Source: Desulfosarcina widdelii (lineage in GTDB: Bacteria; Desulfobacterota; Desulfobacteria; Desulfobacterales; Desulfosarcinaceae). Taken from it: DNA of 64,000 bases. Location: contig NZ_AP021875.1 in the NCBI RefSeq assembly GCF_009688965.1, positions 6,572,001 to 6,636,000 of the forward strand, read 5' to 3'. Made by a program: the position numbers and the translations under genes. Shown here one piece after another: positions 51,716-60,614 of the stretch; positions within the stretch are counted from its first letter, which is position 1; each line of letters begins with the position of its first letter. The notes under the pieces are model-generated. The model saw only the letters and a program-made list of their open reading frames with translations. It was not told where the DNA came from and searched no databases.

Positions 51716-52015
51716 GTTTTTTTGTTGGGCGCTGAAGGGCATCTTGCGGTCCATATCGGCGTTCTCAGGTGATCGTAATCCTCAACGTAGCGCTGCTACG
51801 CCTGCGGTTCCGATAACCCTGCGGCCTTGATCTGAACCGCAACCTGCCCCCCAGCCCCCAACATCTCCCTACCTTTATTTGAAAGTGTAAATTGTCAATA
51901 CATCATTCCAATCAAAAACGGGTCTGAACGTGCAGACCCGTGATTGATTAGCAACAAACCAGCTGTCTTTCAATTTAAATTCTTTCGGGGCTTATGCAGC
52001 AGGCCGCGAAAGAAT
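51716..52015. repeat. Gap with repeat B copy 3 and a terminator
   Basis: About 51780-51842 is repeat B (CCTCAACGTAGCGCTGCTAC then GCCTGCGG). The hairpin at 51918-51941 ends the upstream operon. An etfB promoter is expected near 51760-51900. Confidence 0.6.
51918..51941 (-). terminator. Rho-independent terminator
   Basis: On the minus strand a 9-bp stem (ACGGGTCTG with CAGACCCGT, 6-nt loop) is followed by TTTTT. It lies about 75 bp after the stop of the FAD oxidoreductase gene and should end the sox operon transcript before etfBA. Confidence 0.85.
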
Positions 52016-53353
52016 TTACCCGTTCACCGAGAAGCTCGAATCCTGGTTGATTTCGCGTTTGCGGGAGAAGAAGCCCACATTCAACATGCGGCCCAGGTAT
52101 TTCATCTTGTACTGGAACGGCTGGTTGTCGTGGTCCAGGCCTTTCTCACAGGCGTCGATCAGTTCGGCCATCATGGCACCGACCACCGGCGCGTTTTTGT
52201 ACTGGTTGCCGCTGGTGCCTACCGCCATGTAGAAGCCGCCCAGGTCGGATTTGTCATAAACCGGGATCCAGTCGTCGGAGATGTCGTACAGGTCGCAGAC
52301 GCCCTTGGGCTGGTTGGGCACCTTGAGGGTGGGGATGCGGCGCGCCAGGCGATAGCACTGGGCCTTCCACTGTTCTTCGGTAAGCTGATTGTCGCGGCCG
52401 TGGCCGCCCCGGCCGGCATAAAATTCATCCGGGTCGGGGTTTTCCTTGGGGTCGCACTCCGGATCCTCGGAACCGATGAGAATCAGATTGCCGGTTTCCG
52501 GGCGGATATAACAGCCCACGTCGCCATCGCTCTGATGGTAGCCGTCATTGAGATAGTCGTAGCCCTCGGGAGAGGGGCAGTACATCACCTCATGGCGCAG
52601 GGCCTTGGTCTTGATGTTGCAACCCTCCCACACGCCTGGAGCCATCTGGTTGACTTTATACGAATGGGGACCGGCGGCGTTGACCACTACGGGAGCATCG
52701 ATTTCGGTGCCGTCGGCCAGGGTGATGCCCAGAACCTTGCCCTCGGCAGCGCGGATTTTGACCACTTCGGCGTTGAACCGGAAGGTGGCGCCCTTGGTTT
52801 CGGCAGCGCGCATGATGTTGTGGACCGAGAGGGCTGGATCGTTGACGTATCCGCCTTCGGGGCAGTACAAGGCCCCTTCCAGCATTTGGGTCGGCTCTTC
52901 CCAGAAAGCCGGATCCTCGGGGCGGCGCACCGGCCAGAATTCATGCAGATCCACCACGGGGACATGCTTCAAAATGGTTTCGTTGTCCCACTCTTCGTAT
53001 TCTACGCCGACGCTATCGTAGTGCTTCTTGACCTTGCGCCAGTCGTGGCCCTGGGATTTGATCAGGATCGAGCCGGTGTTCATGAACTTGGCCAGGCCCT
53101 TCTCGTCTTTAACATTGCCAAGATAGTTTTCCCAGTCCAGCCAATATTTGAAGCCTTCATAGGCAAAGGCCACGCCGTCTTCGGTGGAGTAGTGGGCCCG
53201 AACGATGGCGCAGGAGCCGGCGGTGGATCCTTCCCCGGCGTCGGGCAGCTTGTCCACGTTCAGGGTTTTGTAGCCCATTTTGGAAAGTTCATAGGCGATG
53301 GGCGCGCCGATCACGCCGGCCCCGATGATGATGGCGTCGTACTTTTGGGTCAT
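52016..53353 (-). CDS. FAD-dependent amine oxidoreductase (DadA/SoxB-like)
   Basis: The 445-residue protein has the FAD motif IIIGAGVIGAPIAYELS at its start, GSTAGSCAIVRAHYS near the flavin, VVVNAAGPHSYKVNQ, and the C-terminal GFYMAVGTSGNQYKNAP. It belongs to the DAO family that oxidises N-methyl amino acids or D-amino acids. Start ATG 53353 has GGAGGAAAA upstream. It is the last gene of the sox operon and lies before etfBA, so electrons probably go to ETF. The substrate may be a sarcosine-like amine; a second DAO-family gene (soxB, 57611) is in the same operon. Confidence 0.85.
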   Translation of the reverse strand: MTQKYDAIIIGAGVIGAPIAYELSKMGYKTLNVDKLPDAGEGSTAGSCAIVRAHYSTEDGVAFAYEGFKYWLDWENYLGNVKDEKGLAKFMNTGSILIKSQGHDWRKVKKHYDSVGVEYEEWDNETILKHVPVVDLHEFWPVRRPEDPAFWEEPTQMLEGALYCPEGGYVNDPALSVHNIMRAAETKGATFRFNAEVVKIRAAEGKVLGITLADGTEIDAPVVVNAAGPHSYKVNQMAPGVWEGCNIKTKALRHEVMYCPSPEGYDYLNDGYHQSDGDVGCYIRPETGNLILIGSEDPECDPKENPDPDEFYAGRGGHGRDNQLTEEQWKAQCYRLARRIPTLKVPNQPKGVCDLYDISDDWIPVYDKSDLGGFYMAVGTSGNQYKNAPVVGAMMAELIDACEKGLDHDNQPFQYKMKYLGRMLNVGFFSRKREINQDSSFSVNG

Positions 53354-53567
53354 AGTATTTTCCTCCATATTGGTTTTCGAGGCAATTTCAAAACGCCCCA
53401 TTTCGGCCAATATCTTCGTTGGGCTCCCATTTTAATCCTCGGAATACTATCGTGTATGCACCCCAAGGGCACTTCCTTCGGGGCGCCTCCGGTTAAAATG
53501 ATCGCTCCGCCTTGATCTTGGCCGAACTTCAGCATTTTGAAATCGCCTCTTTCTATTAAAACTATTC

Positions 53568-54203
53568 TTAAAGCCCTTGTATCCAGTTATTGAAGCGGTT
53601 CTCGCCGGCCGGCCGCAAACCGAATTCGGCGCCGGCTTCCAAAATGGCGTGCACCATGCTGTCGCCGTACCCACGGCTGCAGGTCAGCAGGAAGCCGCCG
53701 TTGCCGTCGGCCGTTTTTTCCAGGATGACGACCTGGCAAGGCACATGGCAAACAGGGCCCTGCAACAGGAAGGGCGCCGCTTTCCCCGGATCCATAAAAT
53801 CCAGGTTGGTCAACTTCTCGGCCACCCGGAAAGACCCGGGGCCGAACAGTGCCACGAAAACCGTGGTCTCGGAAACGTCCGTGTAACCGGTAGCATCCGG
53901 CAGGGCAAAAGTTGCCTCGCCCAGGTGGTAGATCGACGCCTGGGTGCGGTTCATACGGTTGACCAGGGTGTTGTCGGCGAAGGTGCAGGCACCCGGATCG
54001 GAAGGCACGGCCAGTTCGCCTACGGTCAGGTCCCCGATGCCGCTGTCCTGAAGGTCCCAGCGGATCTTGTGGGCCAGGTCCACCAGCCAGGGACCCGGGC
54101 CTTCGTCATCGTACTCCAGGGCTACCGTCCAGTTGTCGCGCACCTCATTTTGCTTGGGGCTGACCGGAAAGCGCACTGGGGATTCTCGTTTTATCTCAGC
54201 CAT
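53568..54203 (-). CDS. soxG: Sarcosine oxidase gamma-like subunit
   Basis: The 211-residue protein shares the folate-binding-like fold of SoxG and GcvT C-domains (LVNRMNRTQASIYHLGEATF, VFVALFGPGSFRVAEKLTNL, VCHVPCQVVILEK, GFLLTCSRGYGDSMVHAILE). It is the small structural subunit of heterotetrameric sarcosine oxidase. It sits 57 bp after soxA in the same direction, so it belongs to the same operon. The length is normal for the family. Confidence 0.85.
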   Translation of the reverse strand: MAEIKRESPVRFPVSPKQNEVRDNWTVALEYDDEGPGPWLVDLAHKIRWDLQDSGIGDLTVGELAVPSDPGACTFADNTLVNRMNRTQASIYHLGEATFALPDATGYTDVSETTVFVALFGPGSFRVAEKLTNLDFMDPGKAAPFLLQGPVCHVPCQVVILEKTADGNGGFLLTCSRGYGDSMVHAILEAGAEFGLRPAGENRFNNWIQGL

Positions 54204-54260
54204 TTTTAAATTCCCTCTTTATCTTTTTAGGATTTTCACAGGCCTTTCTGGGTGAACAGA

Positions 54261-57176
54261 CTAACTTTTCATCCGTTCGCCGCTGGGATCATAAAATGGC
54301 GTGTCCACCACCCGCGCATACAGCCGCACGCCGTTGCACTCGTCCTCGAAAATCTCCAGGCGGGTGCCTTTGTCGGCAAGTTGGGATTCCACCAGGGCCA
54401 TGCCCACGGCCTGGCCGGTAGTAAAGCTTTTACGCATGGTGGCCACGTAACCGCGCACCTTGCTGTCCACGATCAGGGCACCGTCGCGGGCCGGACGGTC
54501 GTCGTCCTCCATGCGGATGCCCACCAGTTTGAGACGTCCGGCCTTATTCTCGGCCTGGCGCAGGGCCACGGCGCCGACGGTTTTGGCATCGGTTTTCCTG
54601 CGGTCCCATAGAAAGCCAAGCCCCACGTCCAGCAGGTTGGTGCGCTGTTCGGACTCCTGGCCCAGGATGATATGGCATTTTTCCATGCGCAGCACGTTCT
54701 GGGCCTCCACACCGAAGTTGCGGATGCCGAATTCGGCGCCGGCATCTTTCAGCATGTCCCACACGGCCTTCATGTAGGAAGAAGGAACGTGCAGCTCGTA
54801 GGAAAGCTCGCCCACGAAACCCAGGCGCATGGCGCGCACAAAGATGGTGTCCTGAATGAAGAACTCTTTGTATTCGGAAAAAGCGAAAGCCTCGTTGGAC
54901 ACATCGATGTCAACCACTTTTGCCAGCACTTTGCGGGCGTTGGGACCCGAGAGGTTGATCACGCCCATGGCGTCGGTCAGGTTGACCATGTTGAAGTTCC
55001 ATCCGTCGAAGCGGGTGTGGTAGCGGATCCACTCCACGGTCTGGCCGGCCCGGCCGGTGGATGTGGTGAAGTAGTAGTCGTTCTCGCCCAGCTTGACCAC
55101 CACGCCGTCGTCGATGACGCAGCCGTCGTCGTTGCACATGGCCGAGTACTTGATGCGGCCTTCCTTCACCTTGCTCATGTCCGACACGTAGACCCGCTGC
55201 AGGGCCTTTAAGGCATCGGGACCGTGGATGCGGAACTTGCCCAGGGTGGAGCCGTCCAGCATGCCCACGTTGTTGCGCACGTTGAGAATTTCTTCCTTGC
55301 AGCTATAATCCTCGGAGAAGTAGCGCGCCCGCTGCCAGACGCCGATATTGCGGAAGACACCGCCGTCGGCGATCTGGTCGTAATGCATGGGGGTGCGTTT
55401 GAACATGTGATGGTTGTATCCCGCGTAGGTGGCCAGGAAGGTGGGCACCAGCGGCGGGCGCACCGTCGTGGGTTTGGGCGTGGCGATGGAAGCCGTGTAC
55501 TTGGCCACGAACAGAGGCAGGTTGTGGCCCGGGATGCCGCTTTGGCCCGGCCCCAGTCCCACACCGGCGAAACGTTTGACCAGTTCGGGGACGTCGAAGC
55601 CCTTGTCGATGGCCTGTTTGACCGATTTGACGGTGGCGTCCTCGTCGAAACAGATAAAGCTTTTGCGTCCCTTGACCGGGGCGGTGACCAGCTTGCAGCC
55701 GCGCTCCGGGCCGGGAAGCGCCGCGGCGGCGTTTTCCGCCTCGGCCACGGCCGCGGCCATGTCAGCGCCGGCGGCGGCCGCCGCCTTGAGGCCGGCCAGC
55801 CGGCCGGAGGCCTCGATGGCAGCCGGATCGTTGATGCCGGTCAGTCGGCCGGCCGAGAACATTCGTTCAGGCAATTCGGTGGGCAGGAAATAGCCGGTAA
55901 GGTTGTCGTAGCCCATCTTGGCCTGGGCCAGGATAAAGGGGCCGGTCACCGGGGTGAGGCCGGCGGAGGCCACCAGCAGGTCGCAGTCGAAATCGCGTTT
56001 GACGGTGCCTTCCACGGTGGAAAGGGTGACCTTTTTTATCTGCTTGCCGCCGTGGGCTTTGGCGGCCACCCACCCCTTGAGTACCGGAATGTTGCGTTCG
56101 GCCAGGGCTACCAGCAGTTCAGGGTTCTGGCCGTCTTCGCGGATATCGGCCACGCAGGCGATCTTGAGTCCCAGATCGAATAGATCGACGGCCGCCTCCA
56201 GACCCAGGTCATGTCCGATGGAAAAGACCGCCTGCTTGCCGGGCAAAAGGCCGTACGTGCGGGCCATGCGATGGGCGCACCCGACCTGCATGACGCCGGG
56301 ACGTTCGTTGTTGTCGAAGAGCAGGGGGCGCTCGATGCAGCCGGTGGCCACGACCACGCTGTCCGAGCGGATCTCGATGTAGCGCTCGGTGAAGGCGTCG
56401 CCTTTTTTGCCAACCTGGAAAGCGGTGATCAGGTTGTTGGTGTAGGCGCCCACCATGGGGGTGTGGGTGAACACCCTGATGTTGGGCGTCTTTTCGACCT
56501 TTTCCGCCATTTCCCGGGCTTTTCGATACAAGGGGGTGCCGTCGCCATCGGTGCTGACCCGGTAGTCGAAGCAGCCGCCCAGATGGGGCCGGGCCTCCAG
56601 GAGGACTACGCGCCGGCCGGACTCGGCGGCGGCCAGGGCTGCGGCCATACCGGCGGCTCCGCCGCCGATTACGGTGACCTCCGCTTTCATGAACAGCTCG
56701 TCGTACTGGCCTTTCATTTCGTAGTCGGAAGAGATGACGCCCAGACCCGCGGCCTTGCGGATCTGCTTCATGGCCAGGGGCCAAATGGCGGCGGGCTTGT
56801 GCATGGTCTTGTAGTAGAATCCCGCCGGCATCATCCAGTCGAACTTGTCGATGAAGGCCATCCAGTCGAAATTGGCCGAGCCGACCACGTTCTGGGCTTT
56901 TACGGCCATGCCGCTTTCCAGAGGGGTGTTCTCGGTGCGCACATTGGGGATGCCGTCGACATCCATCATGGTGTTGCTGCACTCGCCGTCCAGGCTGTAA
57001 AGCCCGCGCGGGCGGTGGTATTTCAAGCTGCGGGCAAAGACCCGGACGCCGCCTGCATACAGGGCCGAGGCCACCGTGTCGCCGGCGACACCCTGATAGG
57101 TTTTTCCCCGGTAAGTCAACGTGCGCTTCTCGGAAGGGTCGATGCGGAGCGTGGGCAGTTGGTTAAGCCGGTTCAT
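54261..57176 (-). CDS. soxA: Sarcosine oxidase alpha subunit
   Basis: The 971-residue protein starts at ATG 57176, overlapping the soxD stop (ATGA). The N-part has LTYRGKTYQGVAGDTVASAL and YHRPRGLYSLDGECSN (the 2Fe-2S-ferredoxin-like domain without its cluster), NAD binding VIGGGAAGMAAALAAAES, and GCIERPLLFDNNERPGVM. The C-terminal GcvT-like domain (from about 590) has MLDGSTLGKFRIHGPDA and LGFVGELSYELHVP, for tetrahydrofolate-dependent capture of the methyl group. Together with SoxB, SoxD and SoxG it oxidises sarcosine to glycine and methylene-THF. In an anaerobe, electrons probably go to ETF rather than O2 (inference). Confidence 0.93.
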   Translation of the reverse strand: MNRLNQLPTLRIDPSEKRTLTYRGKTYQGVAGDTVASALYAGGVRVFARSLKYHRPRGLYSLDGECSNTMMDVDGIPNVRTENTPLESGMAVKAQNVVGSANFDWMAFIDKFDWMMPAGFYYKTMHKPAAIWPLAMKQIRKAAGLGVISSDYEMKGQYDELFMKAEVTVIGGGAAGMAAALAAAESGRRVVLLEARPHLGGCFDYRVSTDGDGTPLYRKAREMAEKVEKTPNIRVFTHTPMVGAYTNNLITAFQVGKKGDAFTERYIEIRSDSVVVATGCIERPLLFDNNERPGVMQVGCAHRMARTYGLLPGKQAVFSIGHDLGLEAAVDLFDLGLKIACVADIREDGQNPELLVALAERNIPVLKGWVAAKAHGGKQIKKVTLSTVEGTVKRDFDCDLLVASAGLTPVTGPFILAQAKMGYDNLTGYFLPTELPERMFSAGRLTGINDPAAIEASGRLAGLKAAAAAGADMAAAVAEAENAAAALPGPERGCKLVTAPVKGRKSFICFDEDATVKSVKQAIDKGFDVPELVKRFAGVGLGPGQSGIPGHNLPLFVAKYTASIATPKPTTVRPPLVPTFLATYAGYNHHMFKRTPMHYDQIADGGVFRNIGVWQRARYFSEDYSCKEEILNVRNNVGMLDGSTLGKFRIHGPDALKALQRVYVSDMSKVKEGRIKYSAMCNDDGCVIDDGVVVKLGENDYYFTTSTGRAGQTVEWIRYHTRFDGWNFNMVNLTDAMGVINLSGPNARKVLAKVVDIDVSNEAFAFSEYKEFFIQDTIFVRAMRLGFVGELSYELHVPSSYMKAVWDMLKDAGAEFGIRNFGVEAQNVLRMEKCHIILGQESEQRTNLLDVGLGFLWDRRKTDAKTVGAVALRQAENKAGRLKLVGIRMEDDDRPARDGALIVDSKVRGYVATMRKSFTTGQAVGMALVESQLADKGTRLEIFEDECNGVRLYARVVDTPFYDPSGERMKS

Positions 57177-57433
57177 TTGCTCGCCTCCGGTTGTTTCACT
57201 TCGATGTTTTTGGTTGTGTCGCGCCAGGTGGTAAACCATGATCCGCAACCGTCGCGGTGAAACCACCACTCCTTCTGGACGCCGGCCGTGCACTTGTTCA
57301 TATGGACATATTCGCACCAGGCCGCCGGTGTCAGGCCTTCCTCGGCCGGGCGCGGCCCCTTGTCTTCTCCTCCGTAACGGAATTCGTAACCGTTGCGTTT
57401 GCCGCAGATGGGGCAGGTGAGTGTTAAGGCCAT
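57173..57433 (-). CDS. soxD: Sarcosine oxidase delta subunit
   Basis: The 86-residue SoxD has CPICGKRNGYEFRYGGE at the start, then WWFHRDGCGSWFTTWRDT. These Cys/His residues bind the structural zinc of heterotetrameric sarcosine oxidase. It overlaps soxA by 4 bp (ATGA). It follows soxB by 177 bp, with repeat A in the gap. Confidence 0.93.
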   Translation of the reverse strand: MALTLTCPICGKRNGYEFRYGGEDKGPRPAEEGLTPAAWCEYVHMNKCTAGVQKEWWFHRDGCGSWFTTWRDTTKNIEVKQPEASK

Positions 57434-57451
57434 TATCTTCTCCTTTTCTAT

Positions 57452-57575
57452 GGCGGTTCCGTAAGACGTCCGATATCGGCGTTACGCTTCATCCCTCGTC
57501 ATTGCGGAGTATCGCCTATACGCCTCATTCCTCGGGACTCGCAAGCCTTGATCTCGAACGTCTTACGAAACCTTG
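57452..57575. repeat. Palindromic repeat A, copy 5
   Basis: The 120-bp-class element starts GGCGGTTCCGTAAGACGTCC and ends GACGTCTTACG on the reverse arm (GAACGTCTTACGAAACC). It sits between soxB and soxD and could form a long hairpin in the operon mRNA. Confidence 0.85.
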
Positions 57576-57610
57576 GAACCGAGTGTTGTTGGAGTAATTA
57601 ATACTCATTA

Positions 57611-58834
57611 TCAGTTGTCTGGCGTGTAGCTGACCAACGCCGCCGTCTCGCCCATCAGTTCATGGTTCTCGTAGCGGCGCAGGTTGAACGGTTTGAGCAT
57701 GTCCGGACAATTGCCGGTAGCCATGTACTCGGCCATATATTTGCCCGCGGCGCTGCAGGATTTGAATCCGAAATAGCCCCAGCCGCAGTCCATGTAAAAT
57801 CCGTCGATGGGGTCGTTGCCGTCCATGATGGGGGCCATGTCCGGGGTCATATCGGCCAGGCCGCCCCAGATGCGCATGAACTTGACGCCGCGCAGGCAGG
57901 GCAGCCAGTCGGAAAGGGACTCGGCCTGGTGTTTGATATAGTGGGCCGTGTTATGGGTCGTGTAGTTGGGCCACTGGTCCATGTGGGCGCCGGTGGCGAT
58001 TTCTCCCTTGAGGGTCTGGTTGGCGTAGCAGTGATAGGCACCGGAGGAGACCACGTGGTTGAGAATCGGTTTCAGCGGCTGGGTGACCATGGCCTGAATG
58101 GTAAGCACGCTGATGGGCAGTTTGATGCCCAGCATCCGGTTGATGATGCCGGCGCTGTATCCGCCGGCGGACACCAGCACCTGTTTGGTGGCGATCCGGC
58201 CGCGGGAGGTATCCACGCCGGTGATTTTGCCGCCTTCGGTGTGAATGGCCGTGGCCTCGGTCTGCTGGTGGATTTGAACCCCGTGCCTGGCGCATCCCTT
58301 GGCCAGCCCCCAGACCACGGCGTCGTGGCGCACGATGCCGCCGGGGGGATGAAACATGGCGCCATGGATGGGGAAGGTGATGTCCTCGGAGATGTTCAGG
58401 GCCGGCACCAGCTCCTTGGCCTCTTTGGCGTCGATGAGGTGGCTCTCCACGCCGTGGAACTGGGCCGTGGCGATGGTCATGCGGGCCGCCTTCATGGCCG
58501 CCTCGCTGTGCATCAGGTTGAGGTTGCCGCAGTTGTTGAACATCAGGTTGAAGTCCAACTCCTTGGTGAGCACCGGCCACAGGTCCAGGGCGACCTTATA
58601 CAGAGGGACATTGTACTGGGTGCGCTGATTGGCCCGTACGATGGCCGTGTTGCGCCCGGCCCCGCCGAATCCGATGTAGCGCTTTTCGATGATGGCCACA
58701 TCCTTGATGCCATGCTCTTTGGCCAGGTAATAGGCCGTGGCCAGACCATGAAGGCCGCCGCCGATGATCACGGCGTCGTAGCTGGACTTCAGTCTGGGTT
58801 TTTTGCCCCACAGGGGCTTGGATTTCCAGAACAT
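57611..58834 (-). CDS. soxB: Sarcosine oxidase beta subunit
   Basis: The 407-residue FAD protein starts MFWKSKPLWGKKPRLKSSYD, a start typical of SoxB, followed by AVIIGGGLHGLATAYYLAKEHG. Further motifs are GFGGAGRNTAIVRANQRT, VLVSAGGYSAGIINRMLG, GIKLPISVL, and GWGYFGFKSCSAAG near the end. ATG 58834 has GGGAGAG upstream; the open frame to 59002 is not supported by a ribosome site. It is the catalytic flavin subunit of sarcosine oxidase and the first gene of the operon. The divergent RpiR-type gene at 59102 is the probable local regulator. Confidence 0.93.
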   Translation of the reverse strand: MFWKSKPLWGKKPRLKSSYDAVIIGGGLHGLATAYYLAKEHGIKDVAIIEKRYIGFGGAGRNTAIVRANQRTQYNVPLYKVALDLWPVLTKELDFNLMFNNCGNLNLMHSEAAMKAARMTIATAQFHGVESHLIDAKEAKELVPALNISEDITFPIHGAMFHPPGGIVRHDAVVWGLAKGCARHGVQIHQQTEATAIHTEGGKITGVDTSRGRIATKQVLVSAGGYSAGIINRMLGIKLPISVLTIQAMVTQPLKPILNHVVSSGAYHCYANQTLKGEIATGAHMDQWPNYTTHNTAHYIKHQAESLSDWLPCLRGVKFMRIWGGLADMTPDMAPIMDGNDPIDGFYMDCGWGYFGFKSCSAAGKYMAEYMATGNCPDMLKPFNLRRYENHELMGETAALVSYTPDN

Positions 58835-59101
58835 ACGCTCTCCCAAGGTGATTGGTTGATTAAGGCAAGTTGAAAATGACGTTGCATTCGAGCCGCAAAA
58901 CGGTCGCAAAACGCGGGTCGTATCCCACACCTCGCAAATGAAATAAAATATGTCAATAATAAAATACAACAATGAAACAAAAACTTCAAAATTTCGATTC
59001 AAAAATTGGTAATATGTTGTAAATTAAGATAAAAAATATCTTGAAAAGTTATGAAACATATACTATCTCTTTATGGCATCAATGAAAGAGGAGCAGTAAA
59101 T
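58835..59101. other. Divergent promoter region soxB / RpiR regulator
   Basis: It is very AT-rich from 58940 to 59090, with repeated ACAA and AAAATTT tracts. It is the only control region for the soxBDAG operon and the regulator gene. No -24/-12 promoter could be matched on the minus strand. Operator boundaries are not resolved. Confidence 0.5.
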
Positions 59102-59995
59102 ATGGCAGGCATGGTCGAAGACCCAACCCAATCCGTCATCGATACCATCATGGCCCACATGGACGCCCTGACGCCCAAAGGCCGCATCCTGGGCAATTAT
59201 ATCCTCCAGTATCCCCGCAAGGCTGTTTTCATGACCACCAAGGAGTTGGCCGAGACCACCCGGGTGAGCGAGGCCACCGTGGTGCGCTTTGTCGGCCAGC
59301 TTGGCTACGAGGGGTACGGAGATTTTCTCCAGGCCCTCCGCGATCATGTAGACACGGGCCTGTCTCTGCCGGAACGGGTCGAGCTGGACGGCATGACAGG
59401 CCCGGCCGGAGACCGTTTCCACCGCATCGTGCTGGAGGAGATGAACAATCTTCGACAGCTATACGAGCATATTGATTCCGAAGCGCTGAGCGCTTTCGCC
59501 GATCAAATTCAAAAGGCCCCCAGCGTCTGCGTGGTCGGCTCGCGCATTTCCTACACCTTTGCCTACTACCTGGGCTGGTCCCTCACAAAAGTGCGCAAAG
59601 GCGTCACTCTCATTAAAGGCAGCGACTCCGCAGCCATCGACTGGCTCAACAACGCCCCCGCCGAGAGCCTGGTGATCCTCTTCGCCATCTCGCGCTACCC
59701 CACCGAGCTGATCCGCCTGGGAAAGGTGGCCCGGCGGCTGGGACACACCCTTTTCGTGGTTACCGACAGCGCCCTTTGTCCCCTGATCCCCTTTGCCCAT
59801 CGTCATCTGGTCGCTCCCACCAAATCGTTTCCCCTGGTGGGATACGCCACGGCAATTTCCTGCGTGGTCGACTACCTGATCCAGGAACTGGCCGGCCGCG
59901 ACGGCGATGAACTGAAAAAGCACCAGGATCGGCTCGAGCAGATCTACCGCGAAAACGACATTCTGTTTGATATGCACACGGAGCGTATGGACTGA
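59102..59995 (+). CDS. RpiR-family transcriptional regulator
   Basis: The 297-residue protein has an N-terminal HTH_6 domain (TTKELAETTRVSEATVVRFV) and a C-terminal SIS domain (VCVVGSRISYTFAYYLGWSL, GSDSAAIDWL, SLVILFAISRYPTELI). RpiR proteins bind phosphorylated or other small ligands and repress or activate adjacent catabolic operons. Start ATG 59102 has GAGGAG upstream; an ATG at 59051 is in frame but has a weaker ribosome site. It diverges from soxB by 267 bp and is the natural candidate regulator of the sarcosine operon. Confidence 0.9.
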   Translation: MAGMVEDPTQSVIDTIMAHMDALTPKGRILGNYILQYPRKAVFMTTKELAETTRVSEATVVRFVGQLGYEGYGDFLQALRDHVDTGLSLPERVELDGMTGPAGDRFHRIVLEEMNNLRQLYEHIDSEALSAFADQIQKAPSVCVVGSRISYTFAYYLGWSLTKVRKGVTLIKGSDSAAIDWLNNAPAESLVILFAISRYPTELIRLGKVARRLGHTLFVVTDSALCPLIPFAHRHLVAPTKSFPLVGYATAISCVVDYLIQELAGRDGDELKKHQDRLEQIYRENDILFDMHTERMD

Positions 59996-60614
59996 CTGCA
60001 TTAAATTAAACCTCGGGCTATGCCCGAGCGACCCGAAGCGGTTCGGACCGGTCCGGCGAGGCATTTGATAGGCAACTGTTTTTTAGAACGTTTAACATTG
60101 AACATCGAACGTCCAACGTCGAATGCTGAGATCGCTTCGCTCCGTCCTTCACTCAAAGGAAATCCGAATCAGTTGCTGACGACTATGAAGCAGGAATTCA
60201 AAATATTAAAAATGACAGTATGCCTTGTTCGATGTTCGATGTTCGACGTTCGATGTTTGACGTTCATGGATCTGGATTTTACCCCCTTTGGAGGGGGCTT
60301 CACCAAACCACCCGCTAAGCTATTGTCCCATGATTTTTACAAGCCCGCCAGGAATGCGATCCTTGTCGATATTCCGTAAATATGGCATGCTTAGTAAATC
60401 GTCGGCGTCTTTCATAAACGTCTAATCTTGATGGTCTCGTAAAAAGTCGCAGAAGCGTCATGCCGGACTTGATCCGGCATCCAGAACATATTGAAAAGAC
60501 TGGATAGCGCTAAAGTTTCACTACGTACGCCGGCTTTCGCCGGAATGATGAAAAAATAGAATTGGTTACTTTTTACGAACCTGTCAATCTTACCCCCAGG
60601 CGGAGACGAAGCCC
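59996..60614. repeat. Repeat-filled gap (repeat C copy 3 and a GTAAAAAG element)
   Basis: Repeat C copy 3 (59998-60320) begins 3 bp after the RpiR stop codon. It has CGAAGCGGTTCGGACCGG and inverted arms around 60090 and 60238. A second element with ends TCTCGTAAAAAGTCGC and ACTTTTTACGAACC and an inner GCCGGACTTGATCCGGC hairpin spans 60430-60587. No gene was seen. Confidence 0.75.
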
